From: a bacterium | GTDB lineage: Bacteria > UBA10199 > 2-02-FULL-44-16 > JAAZCA01 | DNA length: 58,333 bases | Assembly: GCA_041648665.1 (NCBI GenBank) | Contig: JBAZOP010000007.1 | Span: 1 to 58,333, forward strand | Direction: 5' to 3' | Shown: in pieces, positions 36,311 to 45,376 of the stretch | Layout of the letters: the number at the start of each line of letters is the position of its first letter | Position numbering within the stretch: the stretch's first letter is position 1 | Notes under the pieces: generated by a model | Seen by the model: only the letters and a program-made list of their open reading frames with translations | Told to the model about the DNA's origin: nothing | Databases searched by the model: none | Made by a program: the position numbers and the translations under genes

Positions 36311-37163
36311 AAACTCCTCCTCTCGGCTCCAACCAACGGCTGAAGAGAATCAGAAACAGATGCGCGTCTTCCGGGTGCAGCGCATAGTACCGTTCCTTGT
36401 TCCGGTAGAAATGGTCATCGAAAGCCGCGCCCTCGATCTGCTGGCGGCTCTTGCAGTAGTAGTGATAGACGACGCTGCCCCGGTGCACCATGATCTGGTG
36501 TCCGGCCTTATACCAGCGATAGCAGTCCTCGACATCCTCCCAGTTGCTCCCGACCATCCCCTCGTCGTAAAGCCCAACCTGCTCCATGACCGAAACCCGT
36601 TTCAGGCATGGATGCTGCAATCCGGGTTTGACCACCGGCTCTCGCATCCGCGCGGCCTGCTGCTCGACTCGCGTCCGGCAGTTCCGGTATCCCATGCTGG
36701 GCATGATGCTGAGCACCGGCGAACCGAAATAGCCCTTGTTGGTGACGAGCGATGAGCAGGCAATCCCGACTGCCTGGTCTTCCTCCAGCAGGCAGACCAG
36801 TGGCCTGAGCCATTGGCCCGGGAACAGATGGTCGTTGTGGATCTCCACGATGTATTCCGGGCGGTGGGGTAAGCCGCTGAGTAGATGCCGGTGCCCGATG
36901 TTTCGCCCCTGGGCGATCCCGACATTCTTACCCTGCGGCAGCACGAAGAGCCCTTCCTGCGCCTGCAGCCACTCCACCGTTCCGTCGTCGCTGCCATTGT
37001 CCACCACGACGATATAGTGGGGGAAATCCAGGAGGTCACTCTCGCGGAGACTCTGCAGGCAGAACTCCGTCCATTGCTTCATCTCCGGCATGGACCGGAG
37101 ATTGCAGGTGAGTAGGTTGACGCCGATGATAGGGAATCGGCTCAGGTGATAGCCAGGGTCCAC
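36267..37163 (-). CDS. family 2 glycosyltransferase, 298 aa
   Basis: V-V-V-D-N-G-S-D-D-G-T at residues about 52-62, N-V-G-I-A-Q-G-R-N near 80-88 and E-I-H-N-D-H, a DxD variant, are typical GT2 motifs; W-E-D-V-E-D-C-Y-R-W provides the catalytic ED-W segment. The start is a GTG overlapping the GNAT gene's end. It most likely transfers one sugar in the glycan built by this cassette. Confidence 0.85.
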   Translation of the reverse strand: MDPGYHLSRFPIIGVNLLTCNLRSMPEMKQWTEFCLQSLRESDLLDFPHYIVVVDNGSDDGTVEWLQAQEGLFVLPQGKNVGIAQGRNIGHRHLLSGLPHRPEYIVEIHNDHLFPGQWLRPLVCLLEEDQAVGIACSSLVTNKGYFGSPVLSIMPSMGYRNCRTRVEQQAARMREPVVKPGLQHPCLKRVSVMEQVGLYDEGMVGSNWEDVEDCYRWYKAGHQIMVHRGSVVYHYYCKSRQQIEGAAFDDHFYRNKERYYALHPEDAHLFLILFSRWLEPRGGVYDRAVPPPRSRLRG

Positions 37164-37660
37164 CGGATGACGGCTCCTCTCTCGCAGTGGTCGGGCAGGT
37201 ATTCGCTCGGGCGGAAGCCCGCATTGGCGAACAGTCGCATGGAGGCGATGTTGCTAGGCAGAATGTCGGCGACGATCCGCGTCGCCTGCATCGCTTTTGC
37301 CTTTTCGGTCAGTCCGTCGAGGGCGAGTGTTCCATAGCCCTGGCCTCGGCTGTCCGGGTCCGCAATCACCAGGCCTACCTCGGCCTGGCTCGGCGGAGTG
37401 AGCAAGACCTGCGCCCACCCCAGCATTCTCCCGACAGAGAGGTAGGGGAACTCATCCGCACCCCTCTCGTAGATAGCATAATAGTGTTTGCATGGATCGA
37501 GCCGCGTCTTCTCCCACCAAGCCTGCTGTTGGTCGAGCGATAGCGACTCAACATGAGTCTCCATCCAGCGATCAACCTCCGGGTCTGGGCGCCAACGGGC
37601 CATGAACTCCAGGCTGGGCTGATTCAATTCTGTCAGGAATACCCGCTTAGTTACCTCCAT
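37142..37660 (-). CDS. GNAT N-acetyltransferase, 172 aa
   Basis: S-R-G-Q-G-Y-G-T-L-A-L (residues about 105-115) is the acetyl-CoA loop (R/Q-x-x-G-x-G/A), preceded by a beta strand and followed by N-I-A-S-M-R-L-F-A-N-A-G-F, the usual GNAT end. Beside a sugar aminotransferase this suggests acetylation of an amino sugar. It overlaps the aminotransferase gene by 14 bases. Confidence 0.88.
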   Translation of the reverse strand: MEVTKRVFLTELNQPSLEFMARWRPDPEVDRWMETHVESLSLDQQQAWWEKTRLDPCKHYYAIYERGADEFPYLSVGRMLGWAQVLLTPPSQAEVGLVIADPDSRGQGYGTLALDGLTEKAKAMQATRIVADILPSNIASMRLFANAGFRPSEYLPDHCERGAVIRWTLAIT

Positions 37661-38804
37661 TGCGTCCCTCCCCGAAGTCGCGGATTGCTTGCACCACCCG
37701 CCGAATCGTCTTCCTGGACATTTCAGGATAGACGGGTAGGCAGAGCAACCTGCTCGATTCGCGCTCGGTCACCGGCAGCCGCAGGGCGCTCCGGCGATAG
37801 CATTCCTCCAGATGCAGCGGCCGGAAATGCACTGCCGAATCTATGCCGCGCTCGCGCAGGTGTTCCCGTAGCGCATCGCGCATTCGCTGATTCTTGACCC
37901 GAATCCAATAAATGAGCGGCGCGCCATGCGACCAGTTCACCTCCGGGATTTGCAGCCAAGGCAGGTCAAAGAGTTCGATGTCATACCGACGACAAATCGC
38001 CCGACGCCGACATACCCCCCTCGGCCATCTTCTGAGTTGCACCCGGCAGATCGCGGCGGCAATGTCGTTCGGGGTGTACTTGAATCCGACGCCCGTAATG
38101 CTGTAGTCGGGCTTAGTCTCTTTGTCGCCCGTGTCCCGGCTGATACCCAGCCATCGCATCCGCCTCATTGCCTCGGCCCACTTCCGGTTCCGCGTTACCA
38201 CCATGCCGGCGTCGGGCGAAGCGATGTGCTTGACGGCATGAAACGAGAAGCAGCCCAGATCGCCACAGAAGCCCGCCGGTCGCCAACCCGTCGTCCGCGC
38301 CCCGCAAGCATGGGCGACATCTTCGATAATGACCATCGGCTTCCGCTGCCTCAGCGCCTCGATCTCCGTCCAGACGCAGGCATTGCCGGCGTAGTGTAGA
38401 GCGACCAGGGCAACGGTATTCGGCTGGGCGCGCACTTCGGCATCCACCGGGTCCAGGTTCAGATCGAAATCTCGGACATCGCAGAAGATGACTTCGCCCC
38501 CTAGCAGCCGGACGCAATGCGCCGCCGAGACGAAGTTGAAAGACGGCATGACGACCGATCTGCCCGGGCAAACCCCGGCCACCACCAACGCCAGGTGTAG
38601 GGCCGCTGTGCCTGAATTCGTCATCACCGCGTGCCACCCGTCGTCGGGCGCCAACGCCTCCAGGAACTCGCGCTCGAAGCGCGCCACCTCCGGCCCCATC
38701 GCCCACCAGTGCGACCGCAGAACGCGCGCCACCGCCCGGCCTTCCTGCCGCGTTCCCCAAGGCTGGAATAACGGAACCCTTGAACCCTTGAACCGTTGAA
38801 CCAT
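37647..38804 (-). CDS. DegT/DnrJ/EryC1/StrS sugar aminotransferase, 385 aa
   Basis: S-G-T-A-A-L-H near residue 64, E-D-V-A-H-A at 161-166 and S-F-H-A-V-K-H at 187-193 (Lys192 binds PLP) identify the family, which puts an amino group on a keto-deoxysugar nucleotide. The first codons are made of a GGTTCAAG-type repeat (38774-38806), so the natural N-terminus may have changed. With the GNAT and cupin genes it forms a route to an N-acetyl deoxysugar. Confidence 0.9.
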   Translation of the reverse strand: MVQRFKGSRVPLFQPWGTRQEGRAVARVLRSHWWAMGPEVARFEREFLEALAPDDGWHAVMTNSGTAALHLALVVAGVCPGRSVVMPSFNFVSAAHCVRLLGGEVIFCDVRDFDLNLDPVDAEVRAQPNTVALVALHYAGNACVWTEIEALRQRKPMVIIEDVAHACGARTTGWRPAGFCGDLGCFSFHAVKHIASPDAGMVVTRNRKWAEAMRRMRWLGISRDTGDKETKPDYSITGVGFKYTPNDIAAAICRVQLRRWPRGVCRRRAICRRYDIELFDLPWLQIPEVNWSHGAPLIYWIRVKNQRMRDALREHLRERGIDSAVHFRPLHLEECYRRSALRLPVTERESSRLLCLPVYPEMSRKTIRRVVQAIRDFGEGRNGGN

Positions 38805-38806
38805 TC
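38774..38806. repeat. short tandem repeat (GGTTCAAC units)
   Basis: Four 8-base units (GTTCAACG, GTTCAAGG type on the minus strand) lie at the start of the aminotransferase gene and encode its first ten residues. This family is distinct from the CATTGCC heptamers. Confidence 0.7.
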
Positions 38807-38814
38807 AGGTCTTC

Positions 38815-40332
38815 CTATTTGGGCGGGATGATGAAGAACCCATCGTCCAGAGCCTCGACTTCGACCGGCCCGATTGCCTGCGCGATGATCGCCAGGACAT
38901 CTTTCCGCGCCCAGCGGATGTTGTTGAACTCCGTGCAATAGCCCTGCGGCTCGTTCTGCGAACTCTCGCCATCCACCCAGGTGCGAATCAGAATCGGCCC
39001 CCTGGTCACTCGACGCAGGGCGGAGATCACCGACACCGCATAGTCATGGGCGATAGCCGGCCAGGCGTCCGGCTTGCCGGCTTCCGCTGTCGGCGGATGC
39101 TGGATGATGTCAATCAGCATCGCCGCGTCGAAATGGTTCTCCGGGAATCCCGGCTCCTGCAGCCACCCGTACTTGAATCGGCCGGTCGGGTTGTGGTCGC
39201 GGGCGAACCAGAGCATCTTACGGCTGGAGTCCAGGCCGAGGTATTGGCTGGGATTCAACCCGGCCTCGGTCAGGAACTTGTACCAGGTCCCACCCCCGCA
39301 CCCGGCATCCAGCAACTTCCCGCCCGGGCGAAGCAATTTCTCGACCATCAGTTTGCTCTTCTCCGCCCGCCGTCGCACCTGCGCTTCGCCGGTCATCCAA
39401 TAGTTGGGGAAGATCTGGGCAAAGGCATTCCGGTCCCATTCGCTGCACCATCGCCACCCTGAATGCCATTTCTTGAACATCGCCCCTTGCCACTTCTCGT
39501 GAAAAGCCTCCCGCGACTTGAGCGCGCCCTCTTCCCATGAACCCGGTTTGTCCTTGATTGATTCATGGATGCTCGGCCCAACCCAGTGGTGGCCGAAAGC
39601 GCCCGGCACCACCGCGAACTCCATGCCCTTGACAATCATCTGGGCGACCAGGTCCGTCTCCTCGCAGTAGAACGGCTTGTATCGCTCATCGAAGAGTGGG
39701 CTGCAATCCTCGAACTGCTCGATCAACGCCTCGCGCCGGATCGCCATCAGGGAGCCGAGGATGAAGCCCTCCCAGGGCTTGAGCAGTTTGATCTGCTTGG
39801 GGAACTCGTCCAGCCCGCCCCACGGCTGATAGATGACATCGAGAATATCATCGGGCCACTTCTCGACCTCCATGTGCGGCCACCGGGCGTCCGCCTGCTG
39901 CAACCGCTCCAGGTAGCCCTCCGGGAAAATCTCCGTCACAATGGGATGCTCACTCGGCATCAGCGCCCAGTGAGACAGAATCGCCGTCACGATAGCGAAG
40001 TGAGGATGGGCCTCGAAGCCATCCAGCAGCGCCTCCAGCCACCCCTTGGCCCCCACGATGTCGTCATTCATGTAGATCAGGGGGTCACAGCCGGAATGGA
40101 GAGCGCGCTCTGCCGCGATATTTGCCTGGCGCGCCAGCCACACTTCTCCCTCATAGGTCGAGAGATCGGTGATCATCTCCGCGATCCCTGGCGGCAGGGG
40201 TTCCGGCGCATTCGAACAAACGAAGAGCGGAAGGTCCGGGTAGTCCTTCCGCAGTTTGTGGAGCGTCATGCCCAAGTGTTGCCCGCCCCGGGTGATCATC
40301 ACGACTGCTGGATTCCAAAGCCCGTACTTCAT
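38815..40332 (-). CDS. glycosyltransferase-methyltransferase fusion, 505 aa
   Basis: Residues 1-300 are a GT2-like domain (I-Y-M-N-D-D-I at about 87-93 as the DxD equivalent; F-Y-C-E-E-T-D-L at about 222-229). Residues about 330-505 are a class I methyltransferase (L-L-D-A-G-C-G-G-G-T, then L-G-L-D-S-S). One protein would add a sugar and methylate the product or its neighbour. The ATG at 40332 overlaps the previous stop. Confidence 0.85.
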   Translation of the reverse strand: MKYGLWNPAVVMITRGGQHLGMTLHKLRKDYPDLPLFVCSNAPEPLPPGIAEMITDLSTYEGEVWLARQANIAAERALHSGCDPLIYMNDDIVGAKGWLEALLDGFEAHPHFAIVTAILSHWALMPSEHPIVTEIFPEGYLERLQQADARWPHMEVEKWPDDILDVIYQPWGGLDEFPKQIKLLKPWEGFILGSLMAIRREALIEQFEDCSPLFDERYKPFYCEETDLVAQMIVKGMEFAVVPGAFGHHWVGPSIHESIKDKPGSWEEGALKSREAFHEKWQGAMFKKWHSGWRWCSEWDRNAFAQIFPNYWMTGEAQVRRRAEKSKLMVEKLLRPGGKLLDAGCGGGTWYKFLTEAGLNPSQYLGLDSSRKMLWFARDHNPTGRFKYGWLQEPGFPENHFDAAMLIDIIQHPPTAEAGKPDAWPAIAHDYAVSVISALRRVTRGPILIRTWVDGESSQNEPQGYCTEFNNIRWARKDVLAIIAQAIGPVEVEALDDGFFIIPPK

Positions 40333-42620
40333 CACACCAGATCCACCTTTCCATCAGTTTTGAGCAAACGCTCGACTTCGATCCGCACCAAATGCCTGCG
40401 ATAGAGTTCCGTGGGAATGGTGATCGCGGGAACCGAATGGCTGGGTAGCGGAATGTTCTCGATGTTCGTTCCCCAGCCCGGCTGCAGTTCATCCAGATCG
40501 GGATTGCCGGTGATTCTGATCATATCTCGGTATGGACAGGAAATGGAGAGCGGCTTGCCCGACCTCCCCACCAGGTCTTCCCACCTGATGGCATGGTACG
40601 GATGTTTCTGCATGATCGCCGGATGCTCACCGGCAAACCGCTCCAGCCGCCGCGTCCGGTCATATTGGTGCATCGAGCCGCTGGCGTTGCGCGCCGCGAC
40701 CTCGGCCTCATTCTGCCCGGTGTAAGTCAGCATGTTGTAGTACCAGGATTCGCTATTCTTCCAGCCGAAGGCGCGGAGTTTCTGGCGTAACTTATCCGCC
40801 GGGCATTGCGCGTAGTGGAACATCTCGACGCCCTCTTCTTTGCCCAGGACCACGAACGGCTTCTGCGCCTTGTGGTAGGTGATCTCGTCGGCTTCGCCGT
40901 CCGGCGGCTGGATGTTCAGCATATTGTCGTGGACGCCGAAATGCGCGCCCGGTTCCATCCGAAACAGCCGACACAAATCCTCCTCCATGCCGCGCCAGAA
41001 ATCATAGTAGAAGACGAAGTGCCGCATGATGGCGAAGTCAAAATCAGCGTCTTCGATCAGTTCCCTCATCCGCTGCATGGAGGCTGGAGCATAAATCTCG
41101 TCGGCGTCCAGCAGCAGGAACCAACCGTCCTTCGGTAAGGTCAAATTCCGGTGGTCAACCTGCGCGCCGCCATCATGCCCGAGGGTGAGATTGACTTTAT
41201 GGTCGGGGTCCGGGAAGTCGCGCAGGATTTGCTGGGTCGAGTCCCGCCGCCGGTCGGGGCACCAATCGAAGGTCCAATGCCCCTGCACCATCTGTTCCCC
41301 GCCGTGAAACCGCTTGTGATGCGGATAGTTCCACCAGCCCTCGACCACATTGATGGCGTCCACGAACGGATAAACGGATTCCAGTGTCTCTCGGAGGAAG
41401 GCTTCGCCATTGAACACGACCATGCCGGCCGTCAATTTGGGGCGCACACCGACCGGCGTCTTTCGCGTCGGCGCCTTGACCGCTATCCGCTGGGGCAGAT
41501 AGGTCGCCATGCCATAACTCGGGTCTTTGACGATGATCTGGCCCTGTGGCGCCAGCAGCCGTTTTGCTTCGGCTTGGGCTGCTTCGTCGAGGGTCAGGTG
41601 ACTGCCCAGGTAGATGTTGAGAATGGACGCCGAGGGTAGGGGAATGTTATCTGGCTTCGTCCCCCAATTCGGCTGTAGTGCGTCCGCTGGCGGTCGCCGG
41701 TCCAAATGCACCGCGCCATCCACATCGCACTCTATCGCCAGTGGCTTGCCGCGCTGCCCGGCGACCAATTCCCACCGAATCCCGAAATACGGGTGCTGCT
41801 TGATGATCTCCGGGTAGTCTCCCTGATATGTCTCCAGCCGGACCGAAGGGCGGTACTGATGCATCCCTTTGCTGGCATTTCGCTGGCAGACATCCCACTC
41901 GTTGCTGCCGTCATAGGTCAGCATGTTGTAGTACCAATCGCGGCTGTTCTGCCACCCAGCCACCCGCAACTTGTTTCTCAGCCGATCCATCGGCATGAGC
42001 GCGCAATGCAGCATGGTCACACCGTTGACATTGCCCAGCCGACTCCAGGGGCGGTCGGCCAGCGTCGTCCCGTCCGGCAAGACGCTGATGCACTCCAGCG
42101 ATTGGTGGCGCATTCCCGGAAACCATCGGTACAGCCGACGCTGCTGCTCAGTCATGCCCCGGTAAAAGTCGTAGTAGAAAACGAAATGCAAGAAAGTGTA
42201 AGAATCAACTTGCGGGTCTTCGATGTAGTGCCGCAGGTTGACCATCGTTTCCGGCGTATAGATTTCGTCCGCGTCCAGCGCCAGTACCCAGCCCTCGAAA
42301 TCATCATCCGGCAGCGAGAGATTGCGGTTGTCAACTTGCGCCCTCCCGTCCTGGCCAAGAACCAGTTGTATCTTTCGGTCGGGGTCGGGGAAGGATTCGA
42401 GGATTTCGACTGTGCGGTCGCGCTGCCGGGGCGGCTGCCAGTCATCATGCCAGAAGCCCTGGCGCAGGGCATCACCCGCCGCCTTCGGCCCTTCCTTCGG
42501 ATACTCCCACCAGCCCTCCACGATCTTGATCTGGTCGGCGTAAGGATAGACGGCTTGGAGCGCCTGCCCGACAAAGCACTCCTCGTTGAAAACCACCATC
42601 GCTACAGCAAGTTTGGCCAT
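40332..42620 (-). CDS. tandem-duplicated glycosyltransferase, 762 aa
   Basis: Two homologous halves, residues about 1-385 and 395-762, each start A-x-M-V-V-F-N and contain V-E-G-W-W, a D-A-D-E motif (116-119 and 505-508), H-F-V-F-Y-Y-D-F and W-Y-Y-N-M-L-T-Y. Both DxD sites are kept, so both halves may be active, perhaps on different acceptors or donors. It is the first gene of the island in transcription order, directly after an 81-aa protein and the DUF2460-like paralogue. Confidence 0.88.
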   Translation of the reverse strand: MAKLAVAMVVFNEECFVGQALQAVYPYADQIKIVEGWWEYPKEGPKAAGDALRQGFWHDDWQPPRQRDRTVEILESFPDPDRKIQLVLGQDGRAQVDNRNLSLPDDDFEGWVLALDADEIYTPETMVNLRHYIEDPQVDSYTFLHFVFYYDFYRGMTEQQRRLYRWFPGMRHQSLECISVLPDGTTLADRPWSRLGNVNGVTMLHCALMPMDRLRNKLRVAGWQNSRDWYYNMLTYDGSNEWDVCQRNASKGMHQYRPSVRLETYQGDYPEIIKQHPYFGIRWELVAGQRGKPLAIECDVDGAVHLDRRPPADALQPNWGTKPDNIPLPSASILNIYLGSHLTLDEAAQAEAKRLLAPQGQIIVKDPSYGMATYLPQRIAVKAPTRKTPVGVRPKLTAGMVVFNGEAFLRETLESVYPFVDAINVVEGWWNYPHHKRFHGGEQMVQGHWTFDWCPDRRRDSTQQILRDFPDPDHKVNLTLGHDGGAQVDHRNLTLPKDGWFLLLDADEIYAPASMQRMRELIEDADFDFAIMRHFVFYYDFWRGMEEDLCRLFRMEPGAHFGVHDNMLNIQPPDGEADEITYHKAQKPFVVLGKEEGVEMFHYAQCPADKLRQKLRAFGWKNSESWYYNMLTYTGQNEAEVAARNASGSMHQYDRTRRLERFAGEHPAIMQKHPYHAIRWEDLVGRSGKPLSISCPYRDMIRITGNPDLDELQPGWGTNIENIPLPSHSVPAITIPTELYRRHLVRIEVERLLKTDGKVDLV

Positions 42621-42638
42621 GCCTTCTCTCTCCCTCCG

Positions 42639-42884
42639 CTACTCTTGCGCCAGCCTCCGCTTCTCCAGTTCCTTGGCCAACTGAATAAGGGCCGCTTCCA
42701 TCTGCGCTTCGTTTTCGCTCTCCACGGTTATCTCGGAGATGTGGCCAGTCAGCGCCACCGTTACTGTCCCGACCTGCCGCCATTTGTCAACATAGAGCCC
42801 GCAGCCGCCCGGCCCGGTCTCATAAGACCAGATGCCGAAGACCAGCCGACCTCCCTCTCCTGAGATCAAGCGCAGTTCAGTCAT
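42639..42884 (-). CDS. hypothetical protein, 81 aa
   Basis: A beta-rich first half (L-R-L-I-S-G-E-G-G-R-L-V-F-G-I-W, V-G-T-V-T-V-A-L-T-G-H) and a helical end (L-I-Q-L-A-K-E-L-E-K). It lies between the DUF2460-like protein and the glycosyltransferase; I do not recognise it. Confidence 0.6.
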   Translation of the reverse strand: MTELRLISGEGGRLVFGIWSYETGPGGCGLYVDKWRQVGTVTVALTGHISEITVESENEAQMEAALIQLAKELEKRRLAQE

Positions 42885-42887
42885 GCC

Positions 42888-43874
42888 TCACACTCCAAAG
42901 ACTGAATATCGGGCGCCTTCGATCCGAAACAGATACGCAGGTGCCACAGGGAAAAATGGAACCGTGGCAGGCAACGACCCGACCAATGTGATGGGCACAT
43001 TGAGGCCGGTCTTGATTGCCCGAAACCGCGAGAGGCCACGAACAGCCCTTCCTGCGGTCGGACTGCCAAAGGCCCCCTCCGCTATGATTCGGTCCAATTC
43101 TGCGCCATTTGCATTCATCACATACGATAGAGGCGCGTCCGGGCGTGGAGCAGGATGGGTGAAGAGCGCTACATCAACCCCGCAATTCCATAGGATGCCC
43201 AGCCATTCGGTGCAGGCGCCGGCTGGAACAACCGTCACCTGATTGTACGGAATGTCAATCGCAAACCATTGCATGTTTGGCTCCTCCGGGGTGGGCAGCC
43301 AGGGGAAGACCCCGACGATGCTTCGGCTGCCCAGCCACTTCTCCTGAATCAACTCGACCTGTAGGCCCCACGCCTGATACTTGAATCGCTGGAACTCCGG
43401 CACATCGCTGGCAAAACTCACCAGGTATCTGGCATTGACCGCATCGAAGGAAAGAACCGCTTCCGCCGCCGGCGCGACCGCAAAATCTACCTGGCCAGTC
43501 TCGGTGTCCACCACCGCCGCCGTTGCCACGCCGCCCACATAGATCGTCGCCGAGTCCATGCCGTCTATCGGCAACTTGTATCGCGTCCGGTATCCCGTCC
43601 CCCGGTCGAAGGTTCGGCCCGTGATGTTCGGCGCGGTATAGTCCTGAAACCAGAATGGCCGGAACCTCCCGGAGTGCTGCAGATAGAACGCCCGCAATGC
43701 CGCGAACTGCGCCTCGCTCAAGTAGCCGTAGGTCAGTTTGAATCGGTGCCGCGCCGAGGCCCAGGGTAGATTCCGTTGGCTCCCTCCCTGCTCGAAGGTC
43801 ACCACATCCGCCGGCCAGTCCGCATTGATCTCCAGTTCGCCGGTCTTGATGATCGGATAAGTCTCGTAGGCCAA
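42888..43874 (-). CDS. DUF2460-like tail paralogue with extra C-terminal domain, 328 aa
   Basis: Residues 1-170 align with the tail protein at 19874-20419 (R-F-K-L-T-Y, F-A-A-L-R-A-F-Y-L-Q-H-S-G-R-F, then W-G-L-Q-V-E-L-I-Q). The last 150 residues are extra and contain P-N-M-Q-W-F-A-I-D-I-P-Y. It lies far from the tail cluster, just upstream of the glycosyltransferase cassette, so it may be a surface protein that carries the glycan. Confidence 0.75.
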   Translation of the reverse strand: MAYETYPIIKTGELEINADWPADVVTFEQGGSQRNLPWASARHRFKLTYGYLSEAQFAALRAFYLQHSGRFRPFWFQDYTAPNITGRTFDRGTGYRTRYKLPIDGMDSATIYVGGVATAAVVDTETGQVDFAVAPAAEAVLSFDAVNARYLVSFASDVPEFQRFKYQAWGLQVELIQEKWLGSRSIVGVFPWLPTPEEPNMQWFAIDIPYNQVTVVPAGACTEWLGILWNCGVDVALFTHPAPRPDAPLSYVMNANGAELDRIIAEGAFGSPTAGRAVRGLSRFRAIKTGLNVPITLVGSLPATVPFFPVAPAYLFRIEGARYSVFGV

Positions 43875-43877
43875 TGC

Positions 43878-45374
43878 TCAAACCTTCCTCGAACGCCCCT
43901 GAATTGAGAACCCGTTGAAGACGCCCTTCTTGACATCTTCCCAGAGCGCCGGATTCGCCGCGTGCACCGCCATGATCCATGATCCCTGCTTGACTGCCTC
44001 GGTGCCGATGGTCATGTCCATTGGCGCGAGGTAGCACTCGACGATCTCCGCCCCTTTCATCAGTTGGGTTCGATGCTCCAGGCCGAGTTGCCGATAGTTG
44101 ACCAGGAAGTCATGCGCCGCTTTTTCGATCTCCTCGGCGGAGCAGGTGTCGCCTTCGCCGGTTTTGGGATCTATCTGACTGTCAGGAACATCCGGCTCCA
44201 TCACCACGCCATAGAGGATTTGCTTCTCGGCGTCCGCCTTGGCGATGGGCACGGTGATCTCATCGGCAGCCGTCACGGGCAGATAGAGCACCTGGCGCTT
44301 GACTTCGACGGGTTTCCCCACAGTCACCGTCCAATAGCCCGCGCTGCCCTGGACCGTATAGGGAACGGACAGATACTCTCCACCCGGCCTGCCGAGAATC
44401 GCACGGTCGTCATAGACCTCTTGCGTCCAGTACCGCAATGGGCTATTGCCAGGAGTGACATCGTTGGTCAGAGGTTTGGGGTTCACCGCGTTTGTTATCT
44501 GGACTCCTATCTCTTCGGCAGATAGCCCACCCATGCTCTTTGCTACCTGCTCAGTGCGGCAATCCACAGCCGCGCCTTTGCCATCTTCGGGCTTCGCCAT
44601 CTTCGAAAGATGAATCATGCCGCGCTTGCCCATGCGTGCCGCGATCTGGTCATGCGCCTGCCGTACCTTCTCAGCAGTCAGCCCGGGGACATGAACATCA
44701 CCAACGCCCGGCTCGCCCTTCTCCAGTTCAGCCATGACCCGGTGCGCGCGACTGTGCAGAGCGGTCAACTCGTCTCGGGTCAGAGCGTCGAGGGCCTGAT
44801 CGGTCAACGCCGACAGCGCGGCTTTCTCGGTGATGGTGGAATCGGCCGTTCTCTTGGGTGATGCCTTACCGCCGGCATGGCCCCGGGCGGATCGCTGGAA
44901 CCGACCCCACAACCAGCCGGGCACAAACGGCTTCGCCTTCTCAGCGAGTTTGCCCAAGTAGGTCGCTGACGCGGATTTTTCCGTTGGCGCCGATTCGCGC
45001 GTCATCAACTCCCCGCACTTCGGGCACTTCTGCTCGTAGCAGGCAACGCCGGTCTCGTGCGGAATGGTCGCGCCGCACTTCGGACAAACGCATTTACCGC
45101 CCGGCCCTAGCGCCGAGCCACCCATGCGACCGAGGCCAGCAGCCTTCTTCGCCTGATGGTCTTTCACCCATGCCTGGCAGTCAGCCAGCGACTTCCACTT
45201 GTCCTTCGAGAACAGGTAAGTGCGAATCTTCCACTGGCCGGTCTTGAGCGGGCTGTACCGCGCCTTGATGCCTTTCAGTTCCGACCGCGTTCCGGTGCGA
45301 TATTTGTCCTGGAAATCGTCGGCGGAGTATCCGCCTGCGTCTACCTCGAAGTGGTTAGGAAACTCTGTGGGCAT
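43878..45374 (-). CDS. XkdF-like prohead protease with zinc-ribbon insertion, 498 aa
   Basis: The last 200 residues hold the XkdF-like pattern Y-G-V-V-M-E-P-D-V-P-D-S-Q, A-E-E-I-E-K-A-A-H-D-F, E-H-R-T-Q-L, I-V-E-C-Y-L-A-P and G-F-S-I-Q-G-R-S. The N-terminal part carries C-P-K-C and C-P-K-C-G-E, a zinc ribbon, and a long linker. These proteins mature the prohead, usually next to portal and capsid, as here. Confidence 0.8.
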   Translation of the reverse strand: MPTEFPNHFEVDAGGYSADDFQDKYRTGTRSELKGIKARYSPLKTGQWKIRTYLFSKDKWKSLADCQAWVKDHQAKKAAGLGRMGGSALGPGGKCVCPKCGATIPHETGVACYEQKCPKCGELMTRESAPTEKSASATYLGKLAEKAKPFVPGWLWGRFQRSARGHAGGKASPKRTADSTITEKAALSALTDQALDALTRDELTALHSRAHRVMAELEKGEPGVGDVHVPGLTAEKVRQAHDQIAARMGKRGMIHLSKMAKPEDGKGAAVDCRTEQVAKSMGGLSAEEIGVQITNAVNPKPLTNDVTPGNSPLRYWTQEVYDDRAILGRPGGEYLSVPYTVQGSAGYWTVTVGKPVEVKRQVLYLPVTAADEITVPIAKADAEKQILYGVVMEPDVPDSQIDPKTGEGDTCSAEEIEKAAHDFLVNYRQLGLEHRTQLMKGAEIVECYLAPMDMTIGTEAVKQGSWIMAVHAANPALWEDVKKGVFNGFSIQGRSRKV

Positions 45375-45376
45375 GG

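Noticed and set aside
41706..42863. 385-codon open frame on the plus strand
   Set aside because: Antisense shadow of the duplicated glycosyltransferase.
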